Source of the DNA: Pseudomonas serbica
GTDB lineage: Bacteria; Pseudomonadota; Gammaproteobacteria; Pseudomonadales; Pseudomonadaceae
Assembly: GCF_028823535.1 (NCBI RefSeq)
Contig: NZ_JAQIYM010000015.1
Coordinates: forward strand, 62,001-126,000
Reading direction: 5' to 3'
DNA: 64,000 nucleotides
In this document: piece after piece, positions 22,490-30,625 of the stretch
Position numbering within the stretch: the stretch's first letter is position 1
Layout: each line of letters opens with the position of its first letter
Position numbers and translations under genes: made by a program
The notes under the pieces: model-generated
Database searches by the model: none
What the model saw: only the letters and a program-made list of their open reading frames with translations
Told to the model about the DNA's origin: nothing

Positions 22490-23792
22490 ATCATTATCGG
22501 CCGTGCTGGGCCGCGCGGCCCGCAAGCCGAGCGCGTCGCTGGGGCACACCCTGAACGAATGGATCGGTCGGCAGATCGGCTTGGGCGACGGCGGCTTTTG
22601 GGGGCAGTTCCTCGGTGGCGAATCCAGCTCGGGCAAGAACGTTACGGTCGACAACGCTATGCAGCTCTCGGCGGTTTGGTCCTGCGTCAGGATCATCTCG
22701 ACGTCGGTGGCCGGCCTACCGATGGGTGTGTATCGACGCGAAGCTGACGGTGGACGCAAGGATGCCCGGGACTTTGGCCTCTACGACATCGTACATACAA
22801 GCCCCAACGAGGACATGACGGCGTTTCAATTCTGGCAGGCGATGGTTGCCGCCATGCTTCTGCGCGGAAATGCATTTGCGGAAATCTTGCGTATTGGTAA
22901 CCGAGTTGTCGCCTTAGATTTCCTGCTACCGAGCCGTGTCGATTTGGAATCGGATGCGGATGGCAGGATCACCTACTGGTACCGCCCGAAAAAAGGTGCC
23001 AGGCGCCAGATCCAGCGTTCAGACATGTTGCATATCCCGGCGTTTAGCCTGGACGGGCGTGTTGGTCTTTCAGCCATCCGCTATGGCGCTGATGTTTTCG
23101 GCGCTGCAATGTCCGCGGATGATGCCGCGAATGGAACGTTCAAGAACGGGTTGCTTCCCGCGGTGGCATTTAAGGTTGATCGCGTGCTCAAGCCAGAGCA
23201 GCGAGAAGAGTTTCGCGACTATGTAAAGCAGGTGTCGGGGGCTTTGAATGCTGGGCGATCGCCAGTGCTTGAGCAGGGAATTACGCCAGAATCCATTGGG
23301 ATTAACCCCGTGGATGCTCAGCTGCTCGAGTCCAGGGGGTACAGCGTTGAAGAGGTGTGCCGCTGGTTCGGCGTTCCGCCATGGATGGTTGGAAAAACGG
23401 ATGCGGGCAGTAACTGGGGTACCGGGCTCGAGCAGCAGATGATTGCCTTCCTGACCTTTAGCATCAGTTCAATTACCAATCAGATTCAGCAGTGCGTTAA
23501 CAAGCGATTGTTGACTCCGGCAGATCGCGTTTCGTACTACGCCGAATTTTCGCTTGAGGCATTCCTGAAAGCCGACACTGCCGGGCGCTCAGCCTGGTAT
23601 AGCCAGATGACCCAGAACGGCATCATGACTCGTGACGAGTGCAGGGTAAAAGAGAACCTCCCCCGGCACGGCGGCAATGCAGGCGTGCTAACGGTTCAAA
23701 CAAACTTGACCCCCATCGACAAGCTGGGCGAATCCACCGATGGCCAGGCCGCGCAGACAGCCTTGAAAAGCTGGCTCGGCCATAAGGAGTAA
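22482..23792 (+). CDS. HK97-family portal protein
   Basis: The 436-aa protein from GTG 22,482 has the portal signatures SAVWSCVRIISTSVAGLPMGVYR, FQFWQAMVAAMLLRGNAFAEI, YGADVFGAAMSADDAANGTFKNG and VEEVCRWFGVPPWMVG. The portal forms the dodecameric DNA gate of the capsid vertex. The gene is followed by the head protease at 2 bp. Confidence 0.95.
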   Translation: MTKSLSAVLGRAARKPSASLGHTLNEWIGRQIGLGDGGFWGQFLGGESSSGKNVTVDNAMQLSAVWSCVRIISTSVAGLPMGVYRREADGGRKDARDFGLYDIVHTSPNEDMTAFQFWQAMVAAMLLRGNAFAEILRIGNRVVALDFLLPSRVDLESDADGRITYWYRPKKGARRQIQRSDMLHIPAFSLDGRVGLSAIRYGADVFGAAMSADDAANGTFKNGLLPAVAFKVDRVLKPEQREEFRDYVKQVSGALNAGRSPVLEQGITPESIGINPVDAQLLESRGYSVEEVCRWFGVPPWMVGKTDAGSNWGTGLEQQMIAFLTFSISSITNQIQQCVNKRLLTPADRVSYYAEFSLEAFLKADTAGRSAWYSQMTQNGIMTRDECRVKENLPRHGGNAGVLTVQTNLTPIDKLGESTDGQAAQTALKSWLGHKE

Positions 23793-23794
23793 CC

Positions 23795-24658
23795 ATGGCA
23801 CTGAATATCAATGCTCGCAGTTTCAACTGTGAGCTGAGCCCGCGCGCGCTCGATCTATGGAACCCGGATCTGCGCGCGGCCCTGGAGGCCGGTACAGACA
23901 CCATTACCATGTACGGCATTATTGGTGAGGACTGGTACGGCGAGGGCGTCACTCTCAAACGCGTCGACGCAGCGCTGCGGGCCATTGGTGATAAGCCGGT
24001 CACCGTTTACATCAACTCGCCAGGTGGCGACATGTTCGAAGGCATCGCGATTTACAACCGCCTGATCGAGCATTCGCAAGAGGTCACCATCAAGGTGCTT
24101 GGCCTGGCCGCTTCGGCGGCATCCGTTATCGCCATGGCAGGCGCCAAACGTGAAGTTGCCAAGACCGCGTTCCTGATGATCCACAACTGCTGGACGTACT
24201 TCGCTGGCAACCGGCACGCCATCCGAGAGCTGGCCGATACCATGGAGGAGTTCGATCGCGCCATGATCAGCTTGTACGCAGACACCAGCGGGCAAAAGGA
24301 AGCTGCGGTAGAGAAAATGCTCGACGCCGAGACCTACATGAACGGATCTAATGCCGTCGAGAAGGGGTTCGCTACGGGTCTTATTTCCGCAACCGAGGTT
24401 GAGCAAGCGCCAAGCGAAACGGGGGCGCAGGCCCACTCAGCGCGTAAGCTCGACGCCGCACTGGCGAAGTCCGGCATGCCTCGCAGCGAACGGCGAAAAC
24501 TCATTTCCGAAATCAAGACCAGCACGTCTAGCGCTGCTGGCGGCGACACGCTTCGCGCTGTCGTGCCGGGCATGCCCAGCGCTGCCCTTGATGTATCCGC
24601 GTTTGAAGAAACCGCAAACCAGGCGTCAGCGCTTCGAAGTTTGTTCCCGAGCCGCTGA
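23795..24658 (+). CDS. ClpP-like prohead protease
   Basis: The 287-aa protein has a ClpP-fold: VYINSPGGDMFEGIAIYN, GLAASAASVIAMAG with the nucleophile Ser and MIHNCW with the catalytic His. The C-terminal 80 residues are extra and may act as scaffold. It removes scaffold during head maturation. It lies between portal and capsid, as usual for HK97-type heads. Confidence 0.93.
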   Translation: MALNINARSFNCELSPRALDLWNPDLRAALEAGTDTITMYGIIGEDWYGEGVTLKRVDAALRAIGDKPVTVYINSPGGDMFEGIAIYNRLIEHSQEVTIKVLGLAASAASVIAMAGAKREVAKTAFLMIHNCWTYFAGNRHAIRELADTMEEFDRAMISLYADTSGQKEAAVEKMLDAETYMNGSNAVEKGFATGLISATEVEQAPSETGAQAHSARKLDAALAKSGMPRSERRKLISEIKTSTSSAAGGDTLRAVVPGMPSAALDVSAFEETANQASALRSLFPSR

Positions 24659-24683
24659 GCGGCTGTAACCGCACTCGATTACC

Positions 24684-24706
24684 TACCGCCCCTGTGGCGG
24701 TTTTTT
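24684..24706 (+). terminator. Terminator between protease and capsid genes
   Basis: ACCGCCCCTGTGGCGGTTTTTT is a compact hairpin with six T. It may lower protease expression relative to capsid or separate transcripts. Confidence 0.7.
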
Positions 24707-24727
24707 CATTTCTGAAAGGACCAAAAA

Positions 24728-25918
24728 ATGCCTGCTCCGGATTACGCTCAAATCGAAGCCTCCCAGAAGCAAACCCAGGCCGACCTAAAAGCGGTTGGCG
24801 ATCAAATCAAAACCTATGCCGAGCGCACCGAGAAGGAAATCAAAGCTTCCGGTGAGATGCAGGCGGAAACCCGTGGCAAGGTTGATGAGCTGCTGCTCAA
24901 GCAAGGCGAGCTGCAAGCCCGTGTGCAGGAGGCGGAGCAGAAGCTGGTCAATGCTGGCAAGCTGCATGAGCCAGAAGTGCAGCAGTCTGCTGGTCACCTG
25001 GTGGCCGCCAAGATGACCGAAGAGGGCGTGACCAGTTCGTTTCGCGGCTCGCGTCGAGTCGAGGTTCCGCGCGCCGCCATCACCACCGCCACCGGCGGCG
25101 CCCTGGTCGCCCCTGACCGCGTCGGCGTGATTATTGCCCCTCAGCGCCGCCTGACTATTCGCGACTTGGTCGCGCCGGGTACCACTGGCAGCAACGCTGT
25201 TGAATACGTCCGAGAGACCGGCTTTACCAACAACGCCGCGATCGTCGGCGAAGGCTTGGCCAAGCCATACAGCAATCTGACTTTCGCGTTGGATAACGCC
25301 AACGTTCGCACCATTGCTCACCTGTTCAAAGGTAGCCGCCAGATTCTGGATGATGCCGCCGCACTTCAAAGCTACATTGACGCACGTGCGCGTTACGGGC
25401 TGCTGCTGGCCGAAGAAGCCCAGCTGCTGTATGGCAACGGTACTGGCAACAACCTCAAAGGCATCATTCCTCAAGCTCAAACGTACGCTGCACCGGCCGG
25501 AATCACCGTGGCCGCCGAGCAGCGCATCGACCGCATTCGCCTGGCACTACTGCAGGCGACCTTGGCTGAGTTCCCATCGACCGGCGTGGTCCTTAACCCT
25601 ATCGATTGGGCAGCGATCGAGCTCCTGAAGGACGGCGAAGGTCGTTACATCATCGGCAAGCCTCAGGACGGTACCGCGCCTCGCCTATGGAACCTGCCGG
25701 TGGTTGAAACCCAGGCCATTGTCCAAGACCAGTTCCTGGTCGGTGCCTTCAGCCTTGCCGCGCAGATCTTCGACCGTATGGGCATCGAGGTGCTCATCTC
25801 GACCGAGAACGACAAGGACTTCGAAAACAACATGGTCACCATCCGTGCAGAAGAACGCTTGGCGTTCACCGTGTACCGACCTGAAGCGTTCGTTACCGGC
25901 GACCTGACTGCCGCTTAA
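24728..25918 (+). CDS. HK97-family major capsid protein
   Basis: The 396-aa protein has an N-terminal coiled-coil scaffold-like delta domain (about 1-100, ADLKAVGDQIKTYAERTEKEIK) and the HK97 fold with TATGGALVAPDRVGVI, LTIRDLVAPGTTGSNAVEYVRE, GNGTGNNLKGI, VVLNPIDWAAIELLKDGEGRYI and FDRMGIEVLIS. The scaffold part is normally removed by the upstream protease. AAAGGACC precedes ATG. Confidence 0.96.
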   Translation: MPAPDYAQIEASQKQTQADLKAVGDQIKTYAERTEKEIKASGEMQAETRGKVDELLLKQGELQARVQEAEQKLVNAGKLHEPEVQQSAGHLVAAKMTEEGVTSSFRGSRRVEVPRAAITTATGGALVAPDRVGVIIAPQRRLTIRDLVAPGTTGSNAVEYVRETGFTNNAAIVGEGLAKPYSNLTFALDNANVRTIAHLFKGSRQILDDAAALQSYIDARARYGLLLAEEAQLLYGNGTGNNLKGIIPQAQTYAAPAGITVAAEQRIDRIRLALLQATLAEFPSTGVVLNPIDWAAIELLKDGEGRYIIGKPQDGTAPRLWNLPVVETQAIVQDQFLVGAFSLAAQIFDRMGIEVLISTENDKDFENNMVTIRAEERLAFTVYRPEAFVTGDLTAA

Positions 25919-25930
25919 TCCCCGATAAAA

Positions 25931-25950
25931 AGGCCACCGCTTGGTGGCCT
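25931..25950. terminator. Hairpin after the capsid gene
   Basis: AGGCCACC GCTT GGTGGCCT is a perfect eight-base-pair hairpin 12 bp after the capsid stop. It has no long T tract on the plus strand, so it may stabilise the capsid mRNA end or be a weak terminator. Confidence 0.5.
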
Positions 25951-25972
25951 TGCTCGTTTAGGAGATATCGAT

Positions 25973-26212
25973 ATGGCGCGTAATACTCCAAGCTCGCCTG
26001 TGGAAAATGACAATGCCACTGATACGTCTGTGGACACGTCTCCCGCGGGCGGAGCGGTTACTGACAACTCGATCATGATTTACCCGCTGCGAAGCTACCT
26101 GGACGGCAAAGAAATCCGCCGCCGGGGTGGTGCCGGTTATCTTTCGCCGAAGCATGACGCGACCTCGCTGATCGCTGCTGGCCTCGCGACTGATACAGAT
26201 TCAAAGGCCTGA
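25973..26212 (+). CDS. Small head-region protein, 79 aa
   Basis: The N-terminal 35 residues are Ser/Thr/Asp-rich and probably disordered, followed by IMIYPLRSYLDGKEIRRRGGAGYLSPKHDATSLIAAGLA. Similar small genes follow capsid genes in Pseudomonas phages; a role in head decoration or completion is possible. The ribosome site is AGGAGATATCG. Confidence 0.6.
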   Translation: MARNTPSSPVENDNATDTSVDTSPAGGAVTDNSIMIYPLRSYLDGKEIRRRGGAGYLSPKHDATSLIAAGLATDTDSKA

Positions 26213-26213
26213 T

Positions 26214-26555
26214 ATGAACGCCATATCGACCGACGAAGCAATTCAGCATTTGCGGGCGGAGGAAGATGATCGAGCGCATGTGGAGTTGCTTTTGGCGGCG
26301 GCCGAAGACAGCGCGGCGCAGTTTCTCAATCGCCGGTTCTATGCAAATGCGGCTGCATTGGACGCCGCTGTCCTCAACGGATCTGCCGGTTTGAAACCGA
26401 TCTTGATCAATCCTTCCATTCGCGCAGCGTGCTTGCTGATTTTGGGAGACCTTTACAGTAATCGCGAAGACGAGTTGGTGGGGGGCGAGTTCAGCAGCAT
26501 GCCTGCCGGTTCGCGGTCACTGCTGACGCCGTATCGGATAGGGTGGGGGATCTAA
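26214..26555 (+). CDS. Gp6-like head-tail connector
   Basis: The 113-aa protein begins with TDEAIQHLRAEEDDRAHVELLLAAAEDSAAQFLNRRF, the helical signature of HK97 gp6-like connectors, and contains NPSIRAACLLILGDLYSNRED. It forms the ring below the portal. It starts 2 bp after the preceding gene. Confidence 0.88.
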   Translation: MNAISTDEAIQHLRAEEDDRAHVELLLAAAEDSAAQFLNRRFYANAAALDAAVLNGSAGLKPILINPSIRAACLLILGDLYSNREDELVGGEFSSMPAGSRSLLTPYRIGWGI

Positions 26556-26932
26556 TGGCTCGTGGCGCAAACCAGCTTCGTGAACCGCATACCGGCGAGC
26601 TCAACAGGCGTATCACCCTTCGACTCAGATCCGATGTCCCAGCTTCGGATATGGGCCTGGAACCGGTGTTTTCTGAGCCTAGAAAACGCTGGGCGAAGAT
26701 AGAGCCTGTCGGGACCGCGATATACGCCCATGGAGTTCAGACAGACAACAAGCTCACTCATCGCATCACGCTGCGCTACCACTCTGGTATCACCGATGCT
26801 CATGAAATCGTTCACGGTGAGACATTGTACCGAGTGAAACGCATCGCCGACTTGAATGGGGCGCACAGATTTACAGTCCTTGAAGTTGAGGAGTTAGGCC
26901 AACTCAAGAGCGGAGGCGACATCTATGTCTAA
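26555..26932 (+). CDS. Head closure / head-tail adaptor protein
   Basis: The 125-aa protein (GELNRRITLRLRSDVPASD, then RKRWAKIEPVGTAIYAHGVQ, ITLRYHSGITDAHEIVHGETLYRVKRI) matches the SPP1 gp16-type head closure family. ATG 26,555 overlaps the connector stop (TAATG). It seals the filled capsid and docks the tail. Confidence 0.88.
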   Translation: MARGANQLREPHTGELNRRITLRLRSDVPASDMGLEPVFSEPRKRWAKIEPVGTAIYAHGVQTDNKLTHRITLRYHSGITDAHEIVHGETLYRVKRIADLNGAHRFTVLEVEELGQLKSGGDIYV

Positions 26933-27446
26933 CTCCGCTTCGATTGACGGTTATCTACACGTTGAGGGTTTCGACAGCTTTGAACGAGACGCCTTCGACA
27001 AGCGAATGATTCGCGCCGGGATGCGCAAAGTTGGTCTGCTGATCACCCAGCGAGCACAGATGAATCTTGCGCTGGGCAAAGGCCAGGACGGCTATCCGGT
27101 AAATCGAACGGGCGCCACGGTTGAATCGGTAAGTTTTAAGGTTTCCCGCTCGGGTTTCCTTGTCCGTATCTCCCCGACCAAGACCTCGGCGATGGAAGAG
27201 TTTTACCCGGCTTACCTTCACTATGGGGTGAAGAAGGGTCGAAAACTCGGAAAGCTCGCACCTGGTAAGGGCAAGGGCAAATCGAACCGCCGCGCCATTG
27301 GCGCAAGGGCTGCCGCGCTTGCTGAGCGTGCCGCCGGCGCATGGCGCATCAAGCCTCGCGACAACTACATGGCCGATGCTTTGCAGGATTCATCATCGCA
27401 AGTTCAATCGATACTTTCTGCTGCGTTTGCCGCTGCCCTGCGTTGA
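26925..27446 (+). CDS. HK97 gp10-like tail-joining protein
   Basis: The 173-aa protein has the gp10-like pattern of basic helices and a beta core: MRKVGLLITQRAQMNLALGKGQDGYPVNRTGA, YPAYLHYGVKKGRKLGKLAPGKGKGK. It overlaps the closure gene by 8 bp. It probably takes part in tail terminator assembly or head-tail joining. Confidence 0.75.
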   Translation: MSNSASIDGYLHVEGFDSFERDAFDKRMIRAGMRKVGLLITQRAQMNLALGKGQDGYPVNRTGATVESVSFKVSRSGFLVRISPTKTSAMEEFYPAYLHYGVKKGRKLGKLAPGKGKGKSNRRAIGARAAALAERAAGAWRIKPRDNYMADALQDSSSQVQSILSAAFAAALR

Positions 27447-27470
27447 TCGCTGCCCCCTCCGGACACTTCT

Positions 27471-28079
27471 ATGAAACTGAACCCGATCGTTGCTCACTTG
27501 CGAGTGACGTGCCCGTCTTTTGCCGGCCGAGTTTCCGGCGGCATCGACTGGGATGCAGTCGTTGAAAGTGCCCACCTGGCTCTCCCTGCTGCTTACGTCA
27601 TTGCCACTGCTGACGCTGCGAGCTCGAGCAAAGCGCAGAACATGGTGATCCAGGACATCACTGATCAATTCAATGTGGTGATTGTTCTGGAAGCCTCTGA
27701 CGAGCGGGGGCAGGCGGACAACGACATTTTGCACGATCTCCGCGCCGAGCTCTGGCGGGCCTTGGTTGGCTGGATACCTTCCGCTGAGTACGACCCCATT
27801 GAATATGGCAAAGGCGCGCTTCTACATATCAGTCGTGCCCGAGTGGTTTACCAGTTCACGTTCTTTTCCGAGTTCCAACTTGGTCGCAATCGTGACGATG
27901 AGCCTGCCGAAACCTGGCAAGAGTTCGAACTCGATGGTCTGCCCGGGTTCACAGGTGTCGATTTCAACGTGGACTTTATCGACCCGGCTGACCCCAACCT
28001 GCAGCGTCCTGGCCCCGATGGTCGAGTCGAGGCGACTTTCTCCGTTGAACTACCGCAACCCACTGAGGACTCTCCATGA
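27471..28079 (+). CDS. Mu gp37-like tail terminator protein
   Basis: The 202-aa protein (IVAHLRVTCPSFAGRVSGGIDW, then IQDITDQFNVVIVLEASDERGQ, ARVVYQFTFFSEF) fits the gp37-type tail terminator of Mu-like tails, although the similarity is by pattern and position. It is the first gene of the tail module. The last four bases overlap the DUF2635 gene. Confidence 0.75.
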   Translation: MKLNPIVAHLRVTCPSFAGRVSGGIDWDAVVESAHLALPAAYVIATADAASSSKAQNMVIQDITDQFNVVIVLEASDERGQADNDILHDLRAELWRALVGWIPSAEYDPIEYGKGALLHISRARVVYQFTFFSEFQLGRNRDDEPAETWQEFELDGLPGFTGVDFNVDFIDPADPNLQRPGPDGRVEATFSVELPQPTEDSP

Positions 28080-28288
28080 GCCGCATGACTGTGTACCCGG
28101 CCGCGGGCCGAGTGGTGCCCGACCCTGAAGCCGGCGGCAACTTGCCCGCGGACGGACGTGATGTCCCGCGTGATGCGTATTGGCTGCGCCGCCTGCAGGA
28201 CCAGGACGTCACCCGCGACGCGCCGAAAAAGGCCAAGGCCACCCCAAACCCTCCGGCTCCGGCCACCACTGGGAGCGCTGAAGAATGA
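28076..28288 (+). CDS. DUF2635 (Mu gp38-like) protein
   Basis: The 70-aa protein has the DUF2635 pattern VYPAAGRVVPDPEAGGNLPADGRDVPRDAYWLRRLQDQDV. In Mu this gene lies just before the tail sheath. ATGA overlaps on both sides couple it to its neighbours. The role is unknown. Confidence 0.85.
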   Translation: MSRMTVYPAAGRVVPDPEAGGNLPADGRDVPRDAYWLRRLQDQDVTRDAPKKAKATPNPPAPATTGSAEE

Positions 28289-29769
28289 CCATCAGCTTTA
28301 ACACCATCCCCAGCGATCTACGCGTGCCGCTGTTCTACGCTGAGGTCGACAATTCGCAGGCCAACAGCGGCGGTTCGAGCATGCCGCGGCTCATCGTGGC
28401 GCAGGTCAATGACGACGCCACCGCCACGGAAATTGGCCAACTGACCCTGGTGTCGAGCCTGGGCCTGGCCAGGAGCATCGGCGGTAATGGCTCGATGCTC
28501 GCGCAGATGTATGACACCTGGCGCCGCAACGATCCAGCGGGCGAGGTCTGGTGCCTGCCGATCAAGGCCACCGGCACCAAGGCATCTGGCACAGTGACCA
28601 TCACTGGCACGGCCACCGCCGGTGGCGAACTGAACCTGTATGTCGGTGGCAGTCGTGTGCGCGCGACCGTGGCCAAGGGCGCCACCCCGACCGCGGCGGC
28701 CGCGGCGTTGGCGGCGGCGGTGAATGCCGCCGGACTGGCGGTGACCGCAGTGGCGGCCGTCGGCGTGGTGACGCTGACCTGCAAATGGTCGGGTCTGAGC
28801 GGTAATGACCTGGCGCTGCAGCTCAATCGCCTGGGCCGTAACAACGGCGAAGCCACGCCAGCCGGCCTGACCGCCGTGGTGGCGCCGATGACCGGGGGTG
28901 TGGGCACGCCCGACGTCGCGGCGGCCTTGGCCAGCCTCGGCGACGAGCCGTTCGAGTTCATCTGTGCGCCGTGGGCCGATGCCACTTCGTTGGATGCCTG
29001 GAAAGCCTTCATGGACGATTCCAGCGGTCGCTGGAGCTGGGCCAAGCAGCTTTATGGGCATGTCTACACCGCCCAGCGCGGCACCCTCGGCGAATTGGTT
29101 GCCTTGAGTGCATCGCGCAACGATCAGCACGCGACGATTCACGGCTTTGAGGCGGCCTGCCCCGATCCGGTATGGAATGTGGCGGCGGCCTACGCGGCGC
29201 GCACCGCGGTGTTCATCTCGGCCGACCCGGCACGGCCGACGCAAACCGGCGAATTGGCCGGCATCACCCCGGCCCCGGCCGGTGCGCGCTTCACCTTGAC
29301 CGAACGGCAGTCGCTGTTGAACCGCGGCATTGCCACGGCCTACTTCGGCGGTGGTGCGCAGCGCATCGAGCGGGCGATTACCAGCTACCAGTTCAACGCC
29401 TTCGGCCAGGCCGACGATTCCTGCCTGGACAGCGAGACACTGCACCAGTCGGCGTTTGTCATCGGCTACCTGAAGTCGCGGGTCACCAGCAAATATGGCC
29501 GGCACAAGTTGGCCAATGACGGCACGCGCTTCGGTGCTGGCCAGGCCATCGTCACGCCGAACGTGATTCGCGCGGAAATGATCGCCGGCTACTACGCGCT
29601 GGAGCAGCTGGGCATTGTTGAGAACGCCGAGGCTTTCGCGGCCAATCTGATCGTGGAGCGCTCGGCCACCAACCCGAACCGGCTCAACGTGTTATATCCG
29701 CCGGACCTGGTCAATCAGCTGCGGATCTTCGCGCTGCAGTATCAATTCCGCCTGCAGTACGCGGTCTGA
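28285..29769 (+). CDS. Contractile tail sheath protein (Mu L-like)
   Basis: The 494-aa protein matches Mu gpL: ISFNTIPSDLRVPLFYAEVDNSQA at the start, LYGHVYTAQRGTLGELVALSASRNDQHATIHG, and the C-terminal polymerising part IVEDA-like LGIVENAEAFAANLIVERSATNPNRLNVLYPPDLVNQLRI. It shows the phage is a myovirus-type. GC content rises sharply from this gene on. Confidence 0.94.
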   Translation: MTISFNTIPSDLRVPLFYAEVDNSQANSGGSSMPRLIVAQVNDDATATEIGQLTLVSSLGLARSIGGNGSMLAQMYDTWRRNDPAGEVWCLPIKATGTKASGTVTITGTATAGGELNLYVGGSRVRATVAKGATPTAAAAALAAAVNAAGLAVTAVAAVGVVTLTCKWSGLSGNDLALQLNRLGRNNGEATPAGLTAVVAPMTGGVGTPDVAAALASLGDEPFEFICAPWADATSLDAWKAFMDDSSGRWSWAKQLYGHVYTAQRGTLGELVALSASRNDQHATIHGFEAACPDPVWNVAAAYAARTAVFISADPARPTQTGELAGITPAPAGARFTLTERQSLLNRGIATAYFGGGAQRIERAITSYQFNAFGQADDSCLDSETLHQSAFVIGYLKSRVTSKYGRHKLANDGTRFGAGQAIVTPNVIRAEMIAGYYALEQLGIVENAEAFAANLIVERSATNPNRLNVLYPPDLVNQLRIFALQYQFRLQYAV

Positions 29770-29823
29770 TCCAACCAAGGTTTATAGCTCGCCGCGTGCG
29801 GGCTTTTTTGTAGGAGAGAGGCC

Positions 29824-30171
29824 ATGGGCCAGAAAGTTGCGGGCACCGTTTACATCAAGGCAAACGGGGTTCAGTTCACCGTCACCGGTGGCGTGGAAGT
29901 GCTGCTGGGTGACAAAAAACGCGAGTCGGTGGCGCCGGGCTTTTTCAAGGAAGAAGACCTGGTGCCGTTTGTGAAGGCCACCATTGTCGATGCGCCGGAC
30001 CTACCGATCAAAGAAATCATGGCCGACACCGATGCGACGATCACCGTCGAGTTCAAAAACGGCCGCGTCTACGTGTTGTCGGGCGCCTACGTGGTGGACG
30101 AGCCGACTGCGAAGGGCGATGACGGCACCATTGACATTCAATGGGACGGCAACAAAGGAGGTTTCCAATGA
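29824..30171 (+). CDS. Tail tube protein (Mu M-like)
   Basis: The 115-aa protein (GQKVAGTVYIKANGVQFTVTGGVEVLLGDKKRESV, IKEIMADTDATITVEFKNGRVYVLSGAYVVDEP) matches the Mu-type tail tube. GGAGAGAGGCC precedes the start. A hairpin with T-run precedes it (about 29,788-29,811). It forms the inner tube that the sheath surrounds. Confidence 0.93.
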   Translation: MGQKVAGTVYIKANGVQFTVTGGVEVLLGDKKRESVAPGFFKEEDLVPFVKATIVDAPDLPIKEIMADTDATITVEFKNGRVYVLSGAYVVDEPTAKGDDGTIDIQWDGNKGGFQ

Positions 30172-30622
30172 GCGAAGTGGAAGAAGGCCAAGTAAAGGAA
30201 GCGAAGCCCTACCAATTGGCCGCGCCGATTCAGGCGCATGACCAGGAAGTGCTGGAAGTCACCCTGCGCCGGCCGACGGTGGCCGAGGTGCGCGCGATCA
30301 AGGCGCTGCCTTACAAGATCGACAAAAACGAAGAGGTCACCCTCGACATGGAGGTGGCGGCCAAATACATCGCGGTCTGTGCCGGGATTCCATCACCGTC
30401 GGTGAACCAGCTGGACCTCTACGACTTGAACAACCTGGGCTGGGCTGTGACGGGTTTTTTCATGACTGCGGCATCGAAGACGTCGAAGGCCTGATCGCCG
30501 TGGTGTATGACCTGGCTTTCTTCTGGAAGGTCGGGCCCGAGCAGATGATGGCGCTGCCGCTGGATACGTTTGCCGAGTCGTTGGCGAACGCCCAGCGCAT
30601 TAATCAAATTCCGCAGGGGTAG
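30168..30622 (+). CDS. Tail assembly chaperone with -1 frameshift extension
   Basis: The zero-frame product (30,168-30,494, 108 aa) is the Mu gp41-like tail assembly protein: LEVTLRRPTVAEVRAIKALPYKID, MEVAAKYIAVCAGIPSPSVNQLDLYDL. At 30,455-30,461 the slippery heptamer T TTT TTC lies in the correct frame. A -1 shift reads on as HDCGIEDVEGLIAVVYDL, AFFWKVGPEQMMALPLD and stops at TAG 30,620-30,622, giving a 151-aa fusion. The extension has a GpE-like FFW motif. This G/GT-type arrangement before the tape measure gene is conserved in tailed phages; both products chaperone tape measure folding. Confidence 0.88.
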
Positions 30623-30625
30623 GGT

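Noticed and set aside
28318..29505. Long antisense frame (395 aa) opposite the sheath gene
   Set aside because: Very GC-rich coding DNA produces long antisense frames; the product is Arg/Gly/His-rich and the sheath protein on the other strand is unmistakable. The same applies to the long antisense frames at 30,419-32,077 and 39,132-41,228.
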